DNA of 64,000 nucleotides from Priestia endophytica DSM 13796 (lineage in GTDB: Bacteria; Bacillota; Bacilli; Bacillales; Bacillaceae_H). The notes beneath the pieces are model-generated. The model was not told the DNA's origin and did not search any database. It saw nothing but the letters and a program-made list of their open reading frames with translations. Location of the stretch: assembly GCF_900115845.1 (NCBI RefSeq), contig NZ_FOXX01000014.1, positions 10,363 to 74,362 of the forward strand. Direction: 5' to 3'. The translations under genes and the position numbers were made by a program. Shown here piece by piece: positions 1 to 8,275 of the stretch. The number at the start of each line of letters is the position of its first letter. Positions within the stretch are counted from its first letter, which is position 1.

Positions 1-222
1 AGTCCGGACGATCCTTGCCTAAAAGAATATTGGATGCAACGAGACCGCAAGGTCTTTGATGCTGAAAATACTTTTGACAGAATGAAACTCGCTAGAAAGC
101 AAGGATATCGTTGTGCGTTGTGTAAACACACTCTTCAAAATGGGGAAACAATCATTGTTCACTGTTTTAAAAATACTAAAGGGACAATAAATAAGCTCGT
201 ACATAAACCTTGTATTAAATAA
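1..222 (+). CDS. ltrA: Group II intron reverse transcriptase/maturase, C-terminal part
   Basis: Reading frame 1 is open from the first base and gives the last 73 residues of the intron-encoded protein, identical to the end of the complete copy at 60074-61723. The visible part is the HNH-type endonuclease tail, with the CALC pair and later VHC and HKPC cysteine/histidine residues. The RT and maturase domains lie outside the window. Confidence 0.9.
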   Translation, partial: SPDDPCLKEYWMQRDRKVFDAENTFDRMKLARKQGYRCALCKHTLQNGETIIVHCFKNTKGTINKLVHKPCIK

Positions 223-326
223 GTTGTGGTTATTCGGATAAAGGAAGGCTTGAGCCGTATGAGTTGAAAGGCTCACGTACGGTTCTTAGGGGAGTTGGGG
301 GCAGTGATGCCCCCTGCTTACCCGAC
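1..326 (+). mobile_element. Group II intron, 3' end (partial, 5' part outside window)
   Basis: The 326 bases match 61502-61827 of the complete intron without a difference I could find, so this is a second copy of the same element. It holds the end of the reverse transcriptase gene, domain V (252-285, with a GAAA tetraloop) and domain VI, a G-rich hairpin followed by GCTTACCCGAC. Identity stops exactly after CCCGAC at 326, which fits the AY 3' end of group II introns. The following bases TTAAGT would complete a TTATG-TTAAG XerD-like arm if the 5' exon ends in TTATG, as it does in the complete copy; that exon is not in the window. Confidence 0.93.
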
Positions 327-336
327 TTAAGTGAAT

Positions 337-954
337 TTAATTTTTTAAACCAGCTGCAAAGAAGGGGCCATTAATTGTCATGGTTGAAAGGATTTCAGCC
401 ATTTCTGAAGGAGATTCTCTTCCATCGTCCTGTAACCACTGTTGAATAACGCCTAAATGGGCCGAGGCGATATAAGAAGATAAGTAATCTACGGGAACCC
501 GTAGACTTCCCTGTTTAATAAGTAAATCCTCATGGCTTTCGAATAATTCTTTCCACATAAAGTTCTTTAGAGTCGTTTGGAACGATGGATCCCCTTTTGT
601 CCCCAACATCGCTTTCATCACTCTTCGATGCTGATGAAGATACTCGAATACCGAAATGGTAAAGGAAAAAGGTGGAGTCGTTGAAGGTATGGGTTCCCCT
701 TTTGCCAGTATATTCACAACACCTTTCTTTACAATACTAGCCATGTTATACATAATCTCTTGCTGGCATTTGGTCATAAGATCATATTTATCTTGATAAT
801 GTAAGTAAAAGGTACCTCGATTAATATTAGCTCTCGTCGTAATATCCTTAACTGTAATAGATTCAAATCCCTTTTCCTCTATAAGTTCAGTTAATGCATC
901 TACTATAAGGGCTTTAGTACGAACCACTCGTAAATCCATATTTAAATCTCTCAA
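337..954 (-). CDS. TetR/AcrR family transcriptional regulator
   Basis: 205 residues. The N-terminal helix-turn-helix (about residues 10-60, with SITVKDITTRANINRGTFYLHY) is typical of TetR regulators and is followed by an all-helical ligand/dimer domain of the kind found beside yhgE genes. The start is TTG at 954, six bases after AGGAGGAG; the later ATG at 939 is too far from that site. It diverges from the decayed yhgE-like gene at 1124, which is probably the target it once controlled. It starts 11 bases beyond the intron end. Confidence 0.85.
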   Translation of the reverse strand: MRDLNMDLRVVRTKALIVDALTELIEEKGFESITVKDITTRANINRGTFYLHYQDKYDLMTKCQQEIMYNMASIVKKGVVNILAKGEPIPSTTPPFSFTISVFEYLHQHRRVMKAMLGTKGDPSFQTTLKNFMWKELFESHEDLLIKQGSLRVPVDYLSSYIASAHLGVIQQWLQDDGRESPSEMAEILSTMTINGPFFAAGLKN

Positions 955-1123
955 CTTTTCTCCTCCTAGATTTTAATCAACAGATATTTACCATGTGTTC
1001 AATGTGCATCATATCTGTTATTTCTGTTTATTGAATAAGAAGATATCTAAACTTATAATTAAAATTGCAAGTAAATCAACATCGTGTTCATTACAGTTTA
1101 AATTAGGAGGAAGGTATATTCAT

Positions 1124-1737
1124 TTGTTTAAAAATAAACTGCTTTTTATTTCGCCTTTAGTTGTACTCCTAGCCATTACCCTATTTGGATTAACCCTTAT
1201 CCCTTCAGTTCAACAGAATCCGGAGAACTTACCCATTGCATTGGGCAATGAGGATATAGACGTTATCATTCCTCAACAAGGTAAAGTTAATATGAGGGAG
1301 ACCATTACTAATATGGTGAAGGAACAGACCACTTCTACGGATGGGGAAGAACCGGTTGTTAAGTGGATAAATGTTAATAGTGAGGAAGAGGTATTGAAGG
1401 GACTAGATAATCAGGAATACTATGGAGCCCTTATTATCCCTAAAGGATTTAGTCAAAAATAATCCTCCTTAATGACTCCCAAACCAGAGAAGCCTGAAAT
1501 CATTGTCTTTATCAACCAAGGAATGAATCCTATGGAAGCTACATTAACAAGATAAATATTAGATGGAATGGGAGATAATCTAAACAATGGAGTACAAACC
1601 CAAATCCTAAAGGGATTGGAAAAACAAGACGTTTCGTTAAAGGCCGATCAAATCGACTTATTGACAGAGCCAGTACAGGTCAATGTAAAAAATGTGAACG
1701 AGGTGGGCACAGAAAGTATCTATATCCTGAAGTAGTA
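1124..1737 (+). pseudogene. YhgE/Pip-like membrane protein, N-terminal remnant
   Basis: A TTG start 13 bases after AGGAGG opens a frame with one N-terminal membrane segment (FISPLVVLLAITLFGLTLIP) and the extracellular start of a YhgE/Pip (ABC-2-like) protein. The frame stops at 1462. Homologous-looking sequence continues in another frame (PKPEKPEIIVFINQGMNP, then an in-frame stop near 1553, then NNGVQTQILKGLEKQD) up to about 1737, where it ends at the yabR-like remnant. Full-length proteins of this family are several times longer, so this is a broken fragment. Divergent from the TetR gene at 337. Confidence 0.75.
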
Positions 1738-1741
1738 AAGT

Positions 1742-2170
1742 TTATCCGCGTCTTCCTCCTCTACTACCTCGTTTTGTTACAGTACTACGTTTGAGCGTGG
1801 ATAAATTTTCTTCACTATCTTTTAAGAAACGCGCCATTTTTTGTTCAAAGTTATCCTTTGGTTGGAAATTGCTTTTTGAACGAAAGTCTTTGGAACGGTT
1901 ATCATTACTTCTTGTCTGACGTGGTAGGCGTTGGGTATAAGAAGAAGGTTTTCTCTCAGGTTTATCTATAGCTTTTTTAATGGATAATCCAATTTTTCCG
2001 TCTTTCTCGTTCACAACTTTCACTTCAATTTCTTGACCAACTTTAAGGTGGTCGTTAATGTCTTTTACATAGCTGTCAGCTACCTCACTGATATGTACAA
2101 GGCCTGTTTGACCTCCAGATAATTCTACAAATGCTCCAAAATTAGTGATGCCTGTTACTTTATCTCGTCT
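1742..2170 (-). pseudogene. S1 RNA-binding protein (YabR-like), 5'-truncated
   Basis: The frame ending at 1742 is open upstream of the first ATG (2023) to about 2170. It encodes most of an S1 domain (VTGITNFGAFVELSGGQTG, then LVHISEVADSYVKDIN) followed by the basic Gly/Arg-rich tail typical of Bacillus YabR. The normal first ten or so codons are missing: at about 2170 the sequence switches into a TetR remnant. YabR is normally a chromosomal gene, so this looks like captured and truncated chromosomal DNA. No RBS is seen at the internal ATG. Confidence 0.75.
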
Positions 2171-2189
2171 CTGGAAAAAGATTTTTTTC

Positions 2190-2492
2190 TCTCAACCCAA
2201 CTACAATTAAATTCTCATTTTCCTTTAAGATTTGCTGATATAATCTAGAGAACATCAATAAATCTTCTTCCAAATCCTATTTTACTCTCTCTCTTATAGC
2301 TGTCGAAAAGGCTGAAATATATGAGAATTGTTCAAAAGCAGATATTAAAATTCCTTTCTTATTCTTAAAATGTCGAAATAATGTTGTTTCATTTACTCCG
2401 GCTTCATTTGGAATTTCACATGTAGTTGTCCCCTTAAAACCTTTCTTCTTCATTAATTCTAAAGTTTTTTTAATATTCTCCCACGTGTACTA
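2190..2492 (-). pseudogene. TetR-family regulator remnant
   Basis: On the minus strand the frame reads TWENIKKTLELMKKKGFKG, then CEIPNEAGVNETTLFRHFKN, a clear TetR helix-turn-helix, then a stop near 2280 followed in the same frame by DLEEDLLMFSRLYQQILKEN. There is no start codon (a stop precedes the tyrosine) and the end runs directly into the yabR fragment, so the gene is dead. Confidence 0.65.
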
Positions 2493-2681
2493 AGATAATT
2501 CATTATGATTCAACACCTTCTTTAGAATCTTGCATATCGTTAGTTTATAGGGGATTCCTTTCTTATTTTTGGGAAAGAGAAGCATACAAAATATGTAAAT
2601 TTTACTGCTAGTTAGAAGAGGTAACCCTTGATTGATTTGGGATTTGTTTGTCTAAGAAAAAGGATTTAGGTGTTAAGTTCA
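2493..2681. other. Intergenic, nothing recognised
   Basis: AT-rich gap between gene debris and the antiporter. No convincing open frame, RNA or site was seen. Confidence 0.4.
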
Positions 2682-3893
2682 TTATTTTACTTTTTTCTCA
2701 TTACCTACGGCATTATTTTTATATATTTGTAAGACTTGCCTCCTTCTGCCCATTTTACCTTCCGATTGAATGATATATTTAGTAAGAGGTGGGGAAATCA
2801 ATGTTGTAATAACCACTATTATGATAGTTGAAGTGAAGTAATCCGGCGTTAGTAGTGAATTCTGAATTCCAGCAGAGGCTATTACTAATCCTACTCCCCC
2901 TTTAGATATCATTCCAGATCCAATAAGTAGAGAAGATTTTGTAGGTAATCCTGTCAACCTAGATCCCCATGCCCCACTTATCAGCTTAGTTAAAATAGCA
3001 ACTAGAGAAAATGTTGTTATAAATATTAATTGATCATCAATGTTCTTAAAAGATATATTTAATCCTATACTAATGAAAAAGACGGGTACAAATATGGAGT
3101 ATGCAACCGGTTCGACTTTACTTACAATTGTATATTTATGATTAGTCTGTGAAATGGCAAGGCCAGCAGCAAAGGCACCTATAATTCCAGACATTTCCAT
3201 GAGGTTTGCGAAATAGACGTAACTAAAACAAATTGCTAATCCTATAGAGACTAAAGGTTCTGAAACCTTTAATTTCATCATCACGTTTAAGGTTTTTGGT
3301 ACTATAAACCAACCTACTAATATGATCACAATGAAGAACATCATCTTCTTAACAATAAGGTCAGTTAGAGAAATATCTTTATCTGTTCCAAATAAACTAA
3401 TTAAGATAGCTAATAATACAACAACGATTATTGCATCTATTACAGCAGCGCCTAGAATAATATTACCTTCTTTAGAGTTTAGTTTATTTAAATCCTTAAG
3501 CACTTGCACAGTGATACTTACAGATGTTACGCATAGTAGGACACCCATAAATAATGAAGAAGTTCTATCTAAATTAAATAATTCCCCTAATCCTACTCCC
3601 CCGATAAAAGGGAACAGGATTCCCAGTATAGCTACCATAAGTATGGATTTCCAATTCTTTTTAAGTTGGAGTAAATTTGTTTCCAAACCTGCTATAAACA
3701 TAAGTAGTAAGACACCAATTTCAGAGAAATAGTAGATAAATTGATCATTTTGAATCCAATCTAAAGCCGCAGGACCTAACAAAATTCCGACAATTAACTT
3801 TCCTAAGACAGCTGGTTGTCCCAAACGAACCGATAAATGACCGGATAATTTCGTCAAAATTAATATCAAAGCTAGGGATAAAATAAACGTCAT
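2682..3893 (-). CDS. Cation:proton antiporter (CPA2, GerN/NapA-like)
   Basis: 403 residues with about 12 hydrophobic segments and the sodium/hydrogen exchanger fold (GLETNLLQLKKNW; FAAGLAISQTNH; FISIGLNISF). Family members exchange Na+ or K+ for H+ across the membrane. The start at 3893 follows GAGGGGG. The motif usually read as V-D-D in this family is I-D-A here (GAAVIDAII), so the second, ion-binding aspartate appears to be alanine. It follows the polyketide operon on the same strand but a strong terminator (3950-3985) separates them, so a link to product export or resistance is only a guess. Confidence 0.85.
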   Translation of the reverse strand: MTFILSLALILILTKLSGHLSVRLGQPAVLGKLIVGILLGPAALDWIQNDQFIYYFSEIGVLLLMFIAGLETNLLQLKKNWKSILMVAILGILFPFIGGVGLGELFNLDRTSSLFMGVLLCVTSVSITVQVLKDLNKLNSKEGNIILGAAVIDAIIVVVLLAILISLFGTDKDISLTDLIVKKMMFFIVIILVGWFIVPKTLNVMMKLKVSEPLVSIGLAICFSYVYFANLMEMSGIIGAFAAGLAISQTNHKYTIVSKVEPVAYSIFVPVFFISIGLNISFKNIDDQLIFITTFSLVAILTKLISGAWGSRLTGLPTKSSLLIGSGMISKGGVGLVIASAGIQNSLLTPDYFTSTIIIVVITTLISPPLTKYIIQSEGKMGRRRQVLQIYKNNAVGNEKKVK

Positions 3894-3949
3894 ATGCTAG
3901 GAATCCCCCTCACTATCCTGAGTAAAGCCTAAGTTTTTTTATAAAGTAT

Positions 3950-3985
3950 AGGAGGTGTGAATTCTTTAAAGAATTCACACCTCCT
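3950..3985. terminator. Bidirectional terminator at the end of the PKS operon
   Basis: A perfect inverted repeat (AGGAGGTGTGAATTC and its complement) followed on the minus strand by a short T-rich stretch. It lies between the last PKS gene (ends 4166) and the antiporter start (3893). Confidence 0.8.
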
Positions 3986-4165
3986 CTTTTCCTAATACTA
4001 ATGTTTTCCCAAATAGTTAATCTTCGGGTACTGTACATAAATAAATGATTTTTATATAAATATCTTTTGTAATCTATCCTTAATTAGAAGGGCCGTAGAT
4101 AATATGATTAGAGGTATAGATACCTTTCTATTCGTGATAAGAGAGTGATCTATAGAAATAGAATA

Positions 4166-4681
4166 TTAAAGGTTTCTTTTGTAATTATGCTGTTTGTGAT
4201 AGGAATAGTTAAGACTAATCCACCTAGGTGTCCTACGAAAATAATCATCGTACTCCTTGCCAAATTTCCGTCTTAGGCTCGGTTCTTCAATCTTTATAAT
4301 TAAAAATATTGATACGATTAGAAATACAACTGTCCAAATTAGAATACCAATAGATTTAAAAAACAGTCCTTCACCTAAAAGGATAGATAGGAATCCTAAA
4401 GTCATGGGATTCCTACAATACCTATATGGTCCGTAGACAGCTAATTTCTCAGGTGGTTTATCCCATAAGGGGGTATCTAAATGACCGTAAATTATCCTAG
4501 CACTCACTATTACATTAAGGATGCCAAAGATCATAAAGCCTAAACCGGCTGAATTTGCTAGGAAAGCCCATGGAAAACGATTAATTGGCATATTAATAGG
4601 TATTAAGATATAAAATAGATAAGGGATACATAAACCGAAAAAGCTAGGAATCAGAAAATTTATTATCTTGCTCTTTCTCAT
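4166..4681 (-). CDS. Isoprenylcysteine carboxyl methyltransferase-like membrane methyltransferase
   Basis: 171 residues with about four membrane segments and the C-terminal signature of ICMT/PEMT-type methyltransferases (GPYRYCRNPMTLGF, then EEPSLRRKFGKEYDDYFRRTPRW). These enzymes use S-adenosylmethionine inside the membrane. I take ATG at 4681, which almost touches the stop of the cyclase gene (4683), rather than the longer frame from 4714. As the last gene of the PKS operon it may methylate the polyketide; isoprenoid or lipid substrates are equally possible. Confidence 0.75.
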   Translation of the reverse strand: MRKSKIINFLIPSFFGLCIPYLFYILIPINMPINRFPWAFLANSAGLGFMIFGILNVIVSARIIYGHLDTPLWDKPPEKLAVYGPYRYCRNPMTLGFLSILLGEGLFFKSIGILIWTVVFLIVSIFLIIKIEEPSLRRKFGKEYDDYFRRTPRWISLNYSYHKQHNYKRNL

Positions 4682-4682
4682 A

Positions 4683-5138
4683 TTATTTAACGAGAGAATG
4701 CATATTCTCTTCAATAATTTTTTTAATATTTTCTTGATTGATTTTAGTACTTCTATCCATTTTCTCTGTCACTTTATCTAATGGTTCCCTAAAGCCAGGA
4801 TCAAGTTCAAAATCTTGCACCCAGGTCATTAAAGTACCTTCCGGATGGTGTTCATAATACCAAGTTAAATGCATATAAAGAAAAGGGAACATTGGTTCAA
4901 TGCGTTGCGCAATCGCTGTGTATTCTTTATGATCTAATAATCTATATGATTTCCAAGTACTATTTCCCTTACCTAACTCAAATACAATCTTTGTAAATCT
5001 ACCTTCTTTTTCAATATTCAAAATCTTATTGTCGTGATAATCACTGAATAGCTCATTCCATTTGCTAATATCATTTGTAATATTGAACACTTTTTCAATA
5101 TCTTCTCGTATTATAATGCTATTATTTATTCTTGGCAT
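4683..5138 (-). CDS. Polyketide aromatase/cyclase (SRPBCC/START fold)
   Basis: 151 residues of the single-domain aromatase/cyclase type (TcmN, WhiE-ORFVI relatives). The C-terminal stretch LMTWVQDFELDPGFREPLD and the closing amphipathic helix (NQENIKKIIEENM) match the family. Such proteins fold and aromatise the nascent poly-beta-ketone on the ACP. Its start overlaps the end of the ACP gene by 17 bases, indicating coupled translation. Confidence 0.85.
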   Translation of the reverse strand: MPRINNSIIIREDIEKVFNITNDISKWNELFSDYHDNKILNIEKEGRFTKIVFELGKGNSTWKSYRLLDHKEYTAIAQRIEPMFPFLYMHLTWYYEHHPEGTLMTWVQDFELDPGFREPLDKVTEKMDRSTKINQENIKKIIEENMHSLVK

Positions 5139-5367
5139 AGGTATCCTCTCCCTTAAGTTCTACTAGATCATATAAATCCCTTAAGTTATCCAATGCTTTA
5201 AGTTCTTCTAGAGTTAGGACAATATTTAATTTATCTTTAATTTGAAAAGCTAGTTCTACTAATTCTGTTGAGTCGATTCCTAAATCATTAATTAAAGAAA
5301 AGTCATCATTTAAATCTTGAGTTTCAAAACCGATTTGTAGCATAATATTATTTATTTCTGTTCTCAT
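5122..5367 (-). CDS. Acyl carrier protein of the type II PKS
   Basis: 81 residues, four-helix ACP with the attachment motif GIDSTE; Ser33 should carry 4'-phosphopantetheine. The gene has a strong AGGAGG six bases before ATG and overlaps the phosphopantetheinyl transferase gene by 4 bases. With the two ketosynthase subunits next door it forms the minimal PKS. No malonyl-CoA:ACP transacylase is encoded here, so that activity is presumably borrowed from fatty acid synthesis. Confidence 0.93.
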   Translation of the reverse strand: MRTEINNIMLQIGFETQDLNDDFSLINDLGIDSTELVELAFQIKDKLNIVLTLEELKALDNLRDLYDLVELKGEDTYAKNK

Positions 5368-5738
5368 TGATATCCTCCTATATTCATAGCAATAGCAGTT
5401 GCTAGGTTTTTATCATGCGAAATACTACATCTCCATTGCAGATGGGAAAAAGAATTAGCTGCTTTTCCCTTAAGATTTATCACTGGTTCTTTTGCATGAC
5501 CCCTCAAAATTTCAATATCTTTCAAACTGAAAATTTGTGTGTTAGGTAAAGCCTTAATTACAGCCTCCTTTAAGGCGTAACGGCCAGCAAGTGAATTCCA
5601 ATTAAAGTCCTGAGTTTTAGACTTTGTTAAATTAAGTTCTTCTTGTGTAAAAATCATTTGTAGAGGTCGTATACCCCATCTTTCATATAGTGTTTTAATC
5701 CTTTCAACATCTACTAAATCTATACCAATCCCGTTCAA
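5364..5738 (-). CDS. AcpS-type 4'-phosphopantetheinyl transferase
   Basis: 124 residues, about the size of holo-ACP synthase. The metal-binding start GIGIDLVDVERI and the RYALKEAVIKAL helix carry the family's conserved Asp and Glu/Lys. It probably activates the neighbouring ACP rather than the fatty acid ACP. The start is TTG at 5738, overlapping the KS-beta stop as TTGA. A dedicated AcpS inside a type II PKS operon is uncommon in the classical Streptomyces clusters. Confidence 0.9.
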   Translation of the reverse strand: MNGIGIDLVDVERIKTLYERWGIRPLQMIFTQEELNLTKSKTQDFNWNSLAGRYALKEAVIKALPNTQIFSLKDIEILRGHAKEPVINLKGKAANSFSHLQWRCSISHDKNLATAIAMNIGGYQ

Positions 5739-6976
5739 GAACTAGCCCCCCCTATAACGAAACTTAGATTGTTTCCGCCCATACCTCTTGAAATGACAAG
5801 AGCGTTGCTAATATCTTGTTTGTATGGTTGTTCGGTTACGAAATTCAAATCATCAAATCCATAAGCTGGTGTATCCAAGTTTATAATTGGTGGGATAAGA
5901 CTTTTTTCGATAGATAATAAGGAAAGCATAATGTCAGTTACAGCAGCAGCACCTAAAAGATGACCAAAGGAAGCCTTAGGACAGGTTAAAATCGGTTTAT
6001 CGCCGTCCTTAAAGACCTCTCTATATGCATAAATCTCAGTTGCATCCTCTGAAGGAATTCCCGTTCCATGTAAGAATAGTAGGTTTACTTCTTCTGGAAA
6101 AATTGAAGCTCGATCAATTGATTGTTGCATTGCTCTTGCAAGTTTTTGACCATCCGGACGATGAGTGTAATATGGATAATAGGCATCATTTGTAACACCC
6201 CATCCTTTTATTTCTCCATAGATTTTAGCGTTTCTATCCTGAGCGTGACTTAGTCTTTCAAGAACTAGGAAAGTACTACCCTCCCCTAAAACCATTCCAC
6301 TATGTTCCTCAGAAAAAGGTTTATACGTCTCCGAGGGTTCATTTTTATTAGATGACAAATAACCACTAGATTCGCAACATAACCACCCATAAGGGGATAA
6401 GGGTGCTTCTGTTCCGCCCACTAGTACAATATCTGCTTCATCCCTATTCAATGTACTAATTGCATCCTGAAGTGCATATGCGCTACTCGCTCTATCCGCA
6501 ACAAATGTTCGAGCTTTTCCTTTAATGTTTTGAGCAATACTTATATATCCTTGGGCTGAGGTTGGGAACCATGCCGTAGCTTGATAAGGACTTACATACT
6601 CTTCGCCCTTCGCCCATAAATTCCTTAATTCCCTTTCTGCAAATTCCCATCCTCCTAAAACATTTCCTACCATAAGGGAAAGCCTATTGGGTTCAAAGTT
6701 CCCTGTATTTATTTGAGCATCGTCTAAGGCCATCTGTACGGCTGCTAGAGCTAATTGCGTAAAACGATCAGTCTTTTTTACAAGTCTTTTAGAAATATAA
6801 TCTGTAGGTACAAAATCTTTGATTTCTCCAGCAACATTTGCCTTATATTTTGAGGAATCAAATCGGGTAATGAAATCAATGTATGATTCATCTTTCAATA
6901 CATTATCGAAAGTATTATCCGCACCAATTCCAGCTGGATTGAGGGTTCCTATCCCGGTAACAACTATATTGTCCAT
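5735..6976 (-). CDS. Ketosynthase beta subunit / chain length factor
   Basis: 413 residues with a thiolase-type ketosynthase fold. The position of the catalytic cysteine is alanine (ADRASSAY, Ala163 aligned with Cys177 of the partner), while two histidine motifs remain (LHGTGIPSEDA and ASFGHLLGAAA). Loss of the cysteine in a protein directly downstream of a complete KS is the mark of KS-beta/CLF, which pairs with KS-alpha and sets chain length. Actinobacterial CLFs usually have glutamine here. ATG follows GAGGCGG; the 18-base gap to KS-alpha and 4-base overlap with AcpS fit one operon. Confidence 0.9.
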   Translation of the reverse strand: MDNIVVTGIGTLNPAGIGADNTFDNVLKDESYIDFITRFDSSKYKANVAGEIKDFVPTDYISKRLVKKTDRFTQLALAAVQMALDDAQINTGNFEPNRLSLMVGNVLGGWEFAERELRNLWAKGEEYVSPYQATAWFPTSAQGYISIAQNIKGKARTFVADRASSAYALQDAISTLNRDEADIVLVGGTEAPLSPYGWLCCESSGYLSSNKNEPSETYKPFSEEHSGMVLGEGSTFLVLERLSHAQDRNAKIYGEIKGWGVTNDAYYPYYTHRPDGQKLARAMQQSIDRASIFPEEVNLLFLHGTGIPSEDATEIYAYREVFKDGDKPILTCPKASFGHLLGAAAVTDIMLSLLSIEKSLIPPIINLDTPAYGFDDLNFVTEQPYKQDISNALVISRGMGGNNLSFVIGGASS

Positions 6977-6994
6977 TTTTCTACTACCGCCTCT

Positions 6995-8275
6995 CTAAAA
7001 ACTCTCTAGAATAATAGCTGAGTGTAAACCCGAAAAGCCACTAGCAATACTTAAAATATTTTTTAGTTCTTTCTTTCTAGACACATTAGGAATATAATCT
7101 AGATCACATTCCTCATCTTTTGAGTTGTAATTAATAGTAGGATGTAAGGTGTTATCTTCTAGACTTTTTAAAGAAGCTATAATTTCTAGAGCGCTAGCAG
7201 CAGATAAGGGATGTCCAGTCATTGACTTAGTAGAACTAACTGGTATTGAATAAGCTAATTCTCCAAAAACTTTTTTTATTGCCTTCGTTTCACATCTATC
7301 ATTTTGGGGGGTAGAACTACCATGTCCATTTATATAATCAATATCTACTGGTTTTAAGTTTGCATGACTTAGGGCGTTTTCAATAGCTCTTGCTAAATCT
7401 TCTCCGTCACTTACTAAATCTGTCATATGTAGAGCATTACTAGTATTACTAAACCCTGTAATATAGCCATAAATTTTTGCTCCACGTCTTTTAGCATGGT
7501 CTTCATCCTCTAAGATAATGATACCGGCCCCTTCGGAAAGGACAAATCCATCGCGGTCGCGGTCATAAGGTCTAGAAGCCTTAGAAGGATTATGATTGTT
7601 TCTTGTGGAAAGACAATTTATAACATCAAAAGCCCCATAAGAAATAGGTGTAATAGGCGCTTCGGACGCACCAGCTATCATGACATCTATATCTCCATTT
7701 AAAATTTGTTCATATGCATAGCCAATTGCGTCAATACCCCCAATACAACCTGTAGAGAGAGTAGTACATGGACCTTCAGCTCCAATAAGAGAAGCAATAA
7801 TTTTAGATGGGGTATTAGACATTGATGATAAATATAGGTTGGGGGATCCCTTAGAAGGATCTATTTCCTCTGTACCGTTGTTCGTAACCTCCACAAATAC
7901 CTCTTCCATATGTTTTGTTCCGCAAATAGCCGTGGATAACGATACACCGACACGTTCAGTATTAAAATCACTACTTCTATTTGTTAAGTTACTATTATTT
8001 TTAGCTAATTCTGCAGCTAAAACAGCAAATTGAATATAGCGATCTAATGACTTAATATCACTAGGGATCCGTGATAAATCATTTAGGGAGAAATTTTCAA
8101 CTTCTATAGAGACATTAGCATTAAAGTTATTTATATCTTGGAATAGGCGGGATGATTCAATATCCTTTAGATTCTTAGCTTTTGTATAACCTAGTTTTAG
8201 GTTATTCCAGTAGTTATCAACTCCTATTCCAAGTGGACTTACTACTCCCATTCCTGTAATAGCTACTTTTCTCAA
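6995..8275 (-). CDS. Ketosynthase alpha subunit (type II PKS)
   Basis: 426 residues. The catalytic set is complete: Cys177 in TTLSTGCIGG, His318 in INGHGSST, Lys350 and His355 in KSMTGHPLSAA. It condenses malonyl units on the ACP, together with the KS-beta encoded next. FabF also has this fold, but the directly following Cys-less partner and the cyclase, halogenase and methyltransferase genes identify an aromatic PKS. The start is TTG at 8275 after GGAG, overlapping the methyltransferase stop as TTGA, so the two are translationally coupled. Confidence 0.92.
   Translation of the reverse strand: MRKVAITGMGVVSPLGIGVDNYWNNLKLGYTKAKNLKDIESSRLFQDINNFNANVSIEVENFSLNDLSRIPSDIKSLDRYIQFAVLAAELAKNNSNLTNRSSDFNTERVGVSLSTAICGTKHMEEVFVEVTNNGTEEIDPSKGSPNLYLSSMSNTPSKIIASLIGAEGPCTTLSTGCIGGIDAIGYAYEQILNGDIDVMIAGASEAPITPISYGAFDVINCLSTRNNHNPSKASRPYDRDRDGFVLSEGAGIIILEDEDHAKRRGAKIYGYITGFSNTSNALHMTDLVSDGEDLARAIENALSHANLKPVDIDYINGHGSSTPQNDRCETKAIKKVFGELAYSIPVSSTKSMTGHPLSAASALEIIASLKSLEDNTLHPTINYNSKDEECDLDYIPNVSRKKELKNILSIASGFSGLHSAIILESF

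Noticed and set aside
3322-3732. Plus-strand open frame of 136 codons inside the antiporter gene
   Set aside because: It is the antisense shadow of a well-supported gene and has no RBS.
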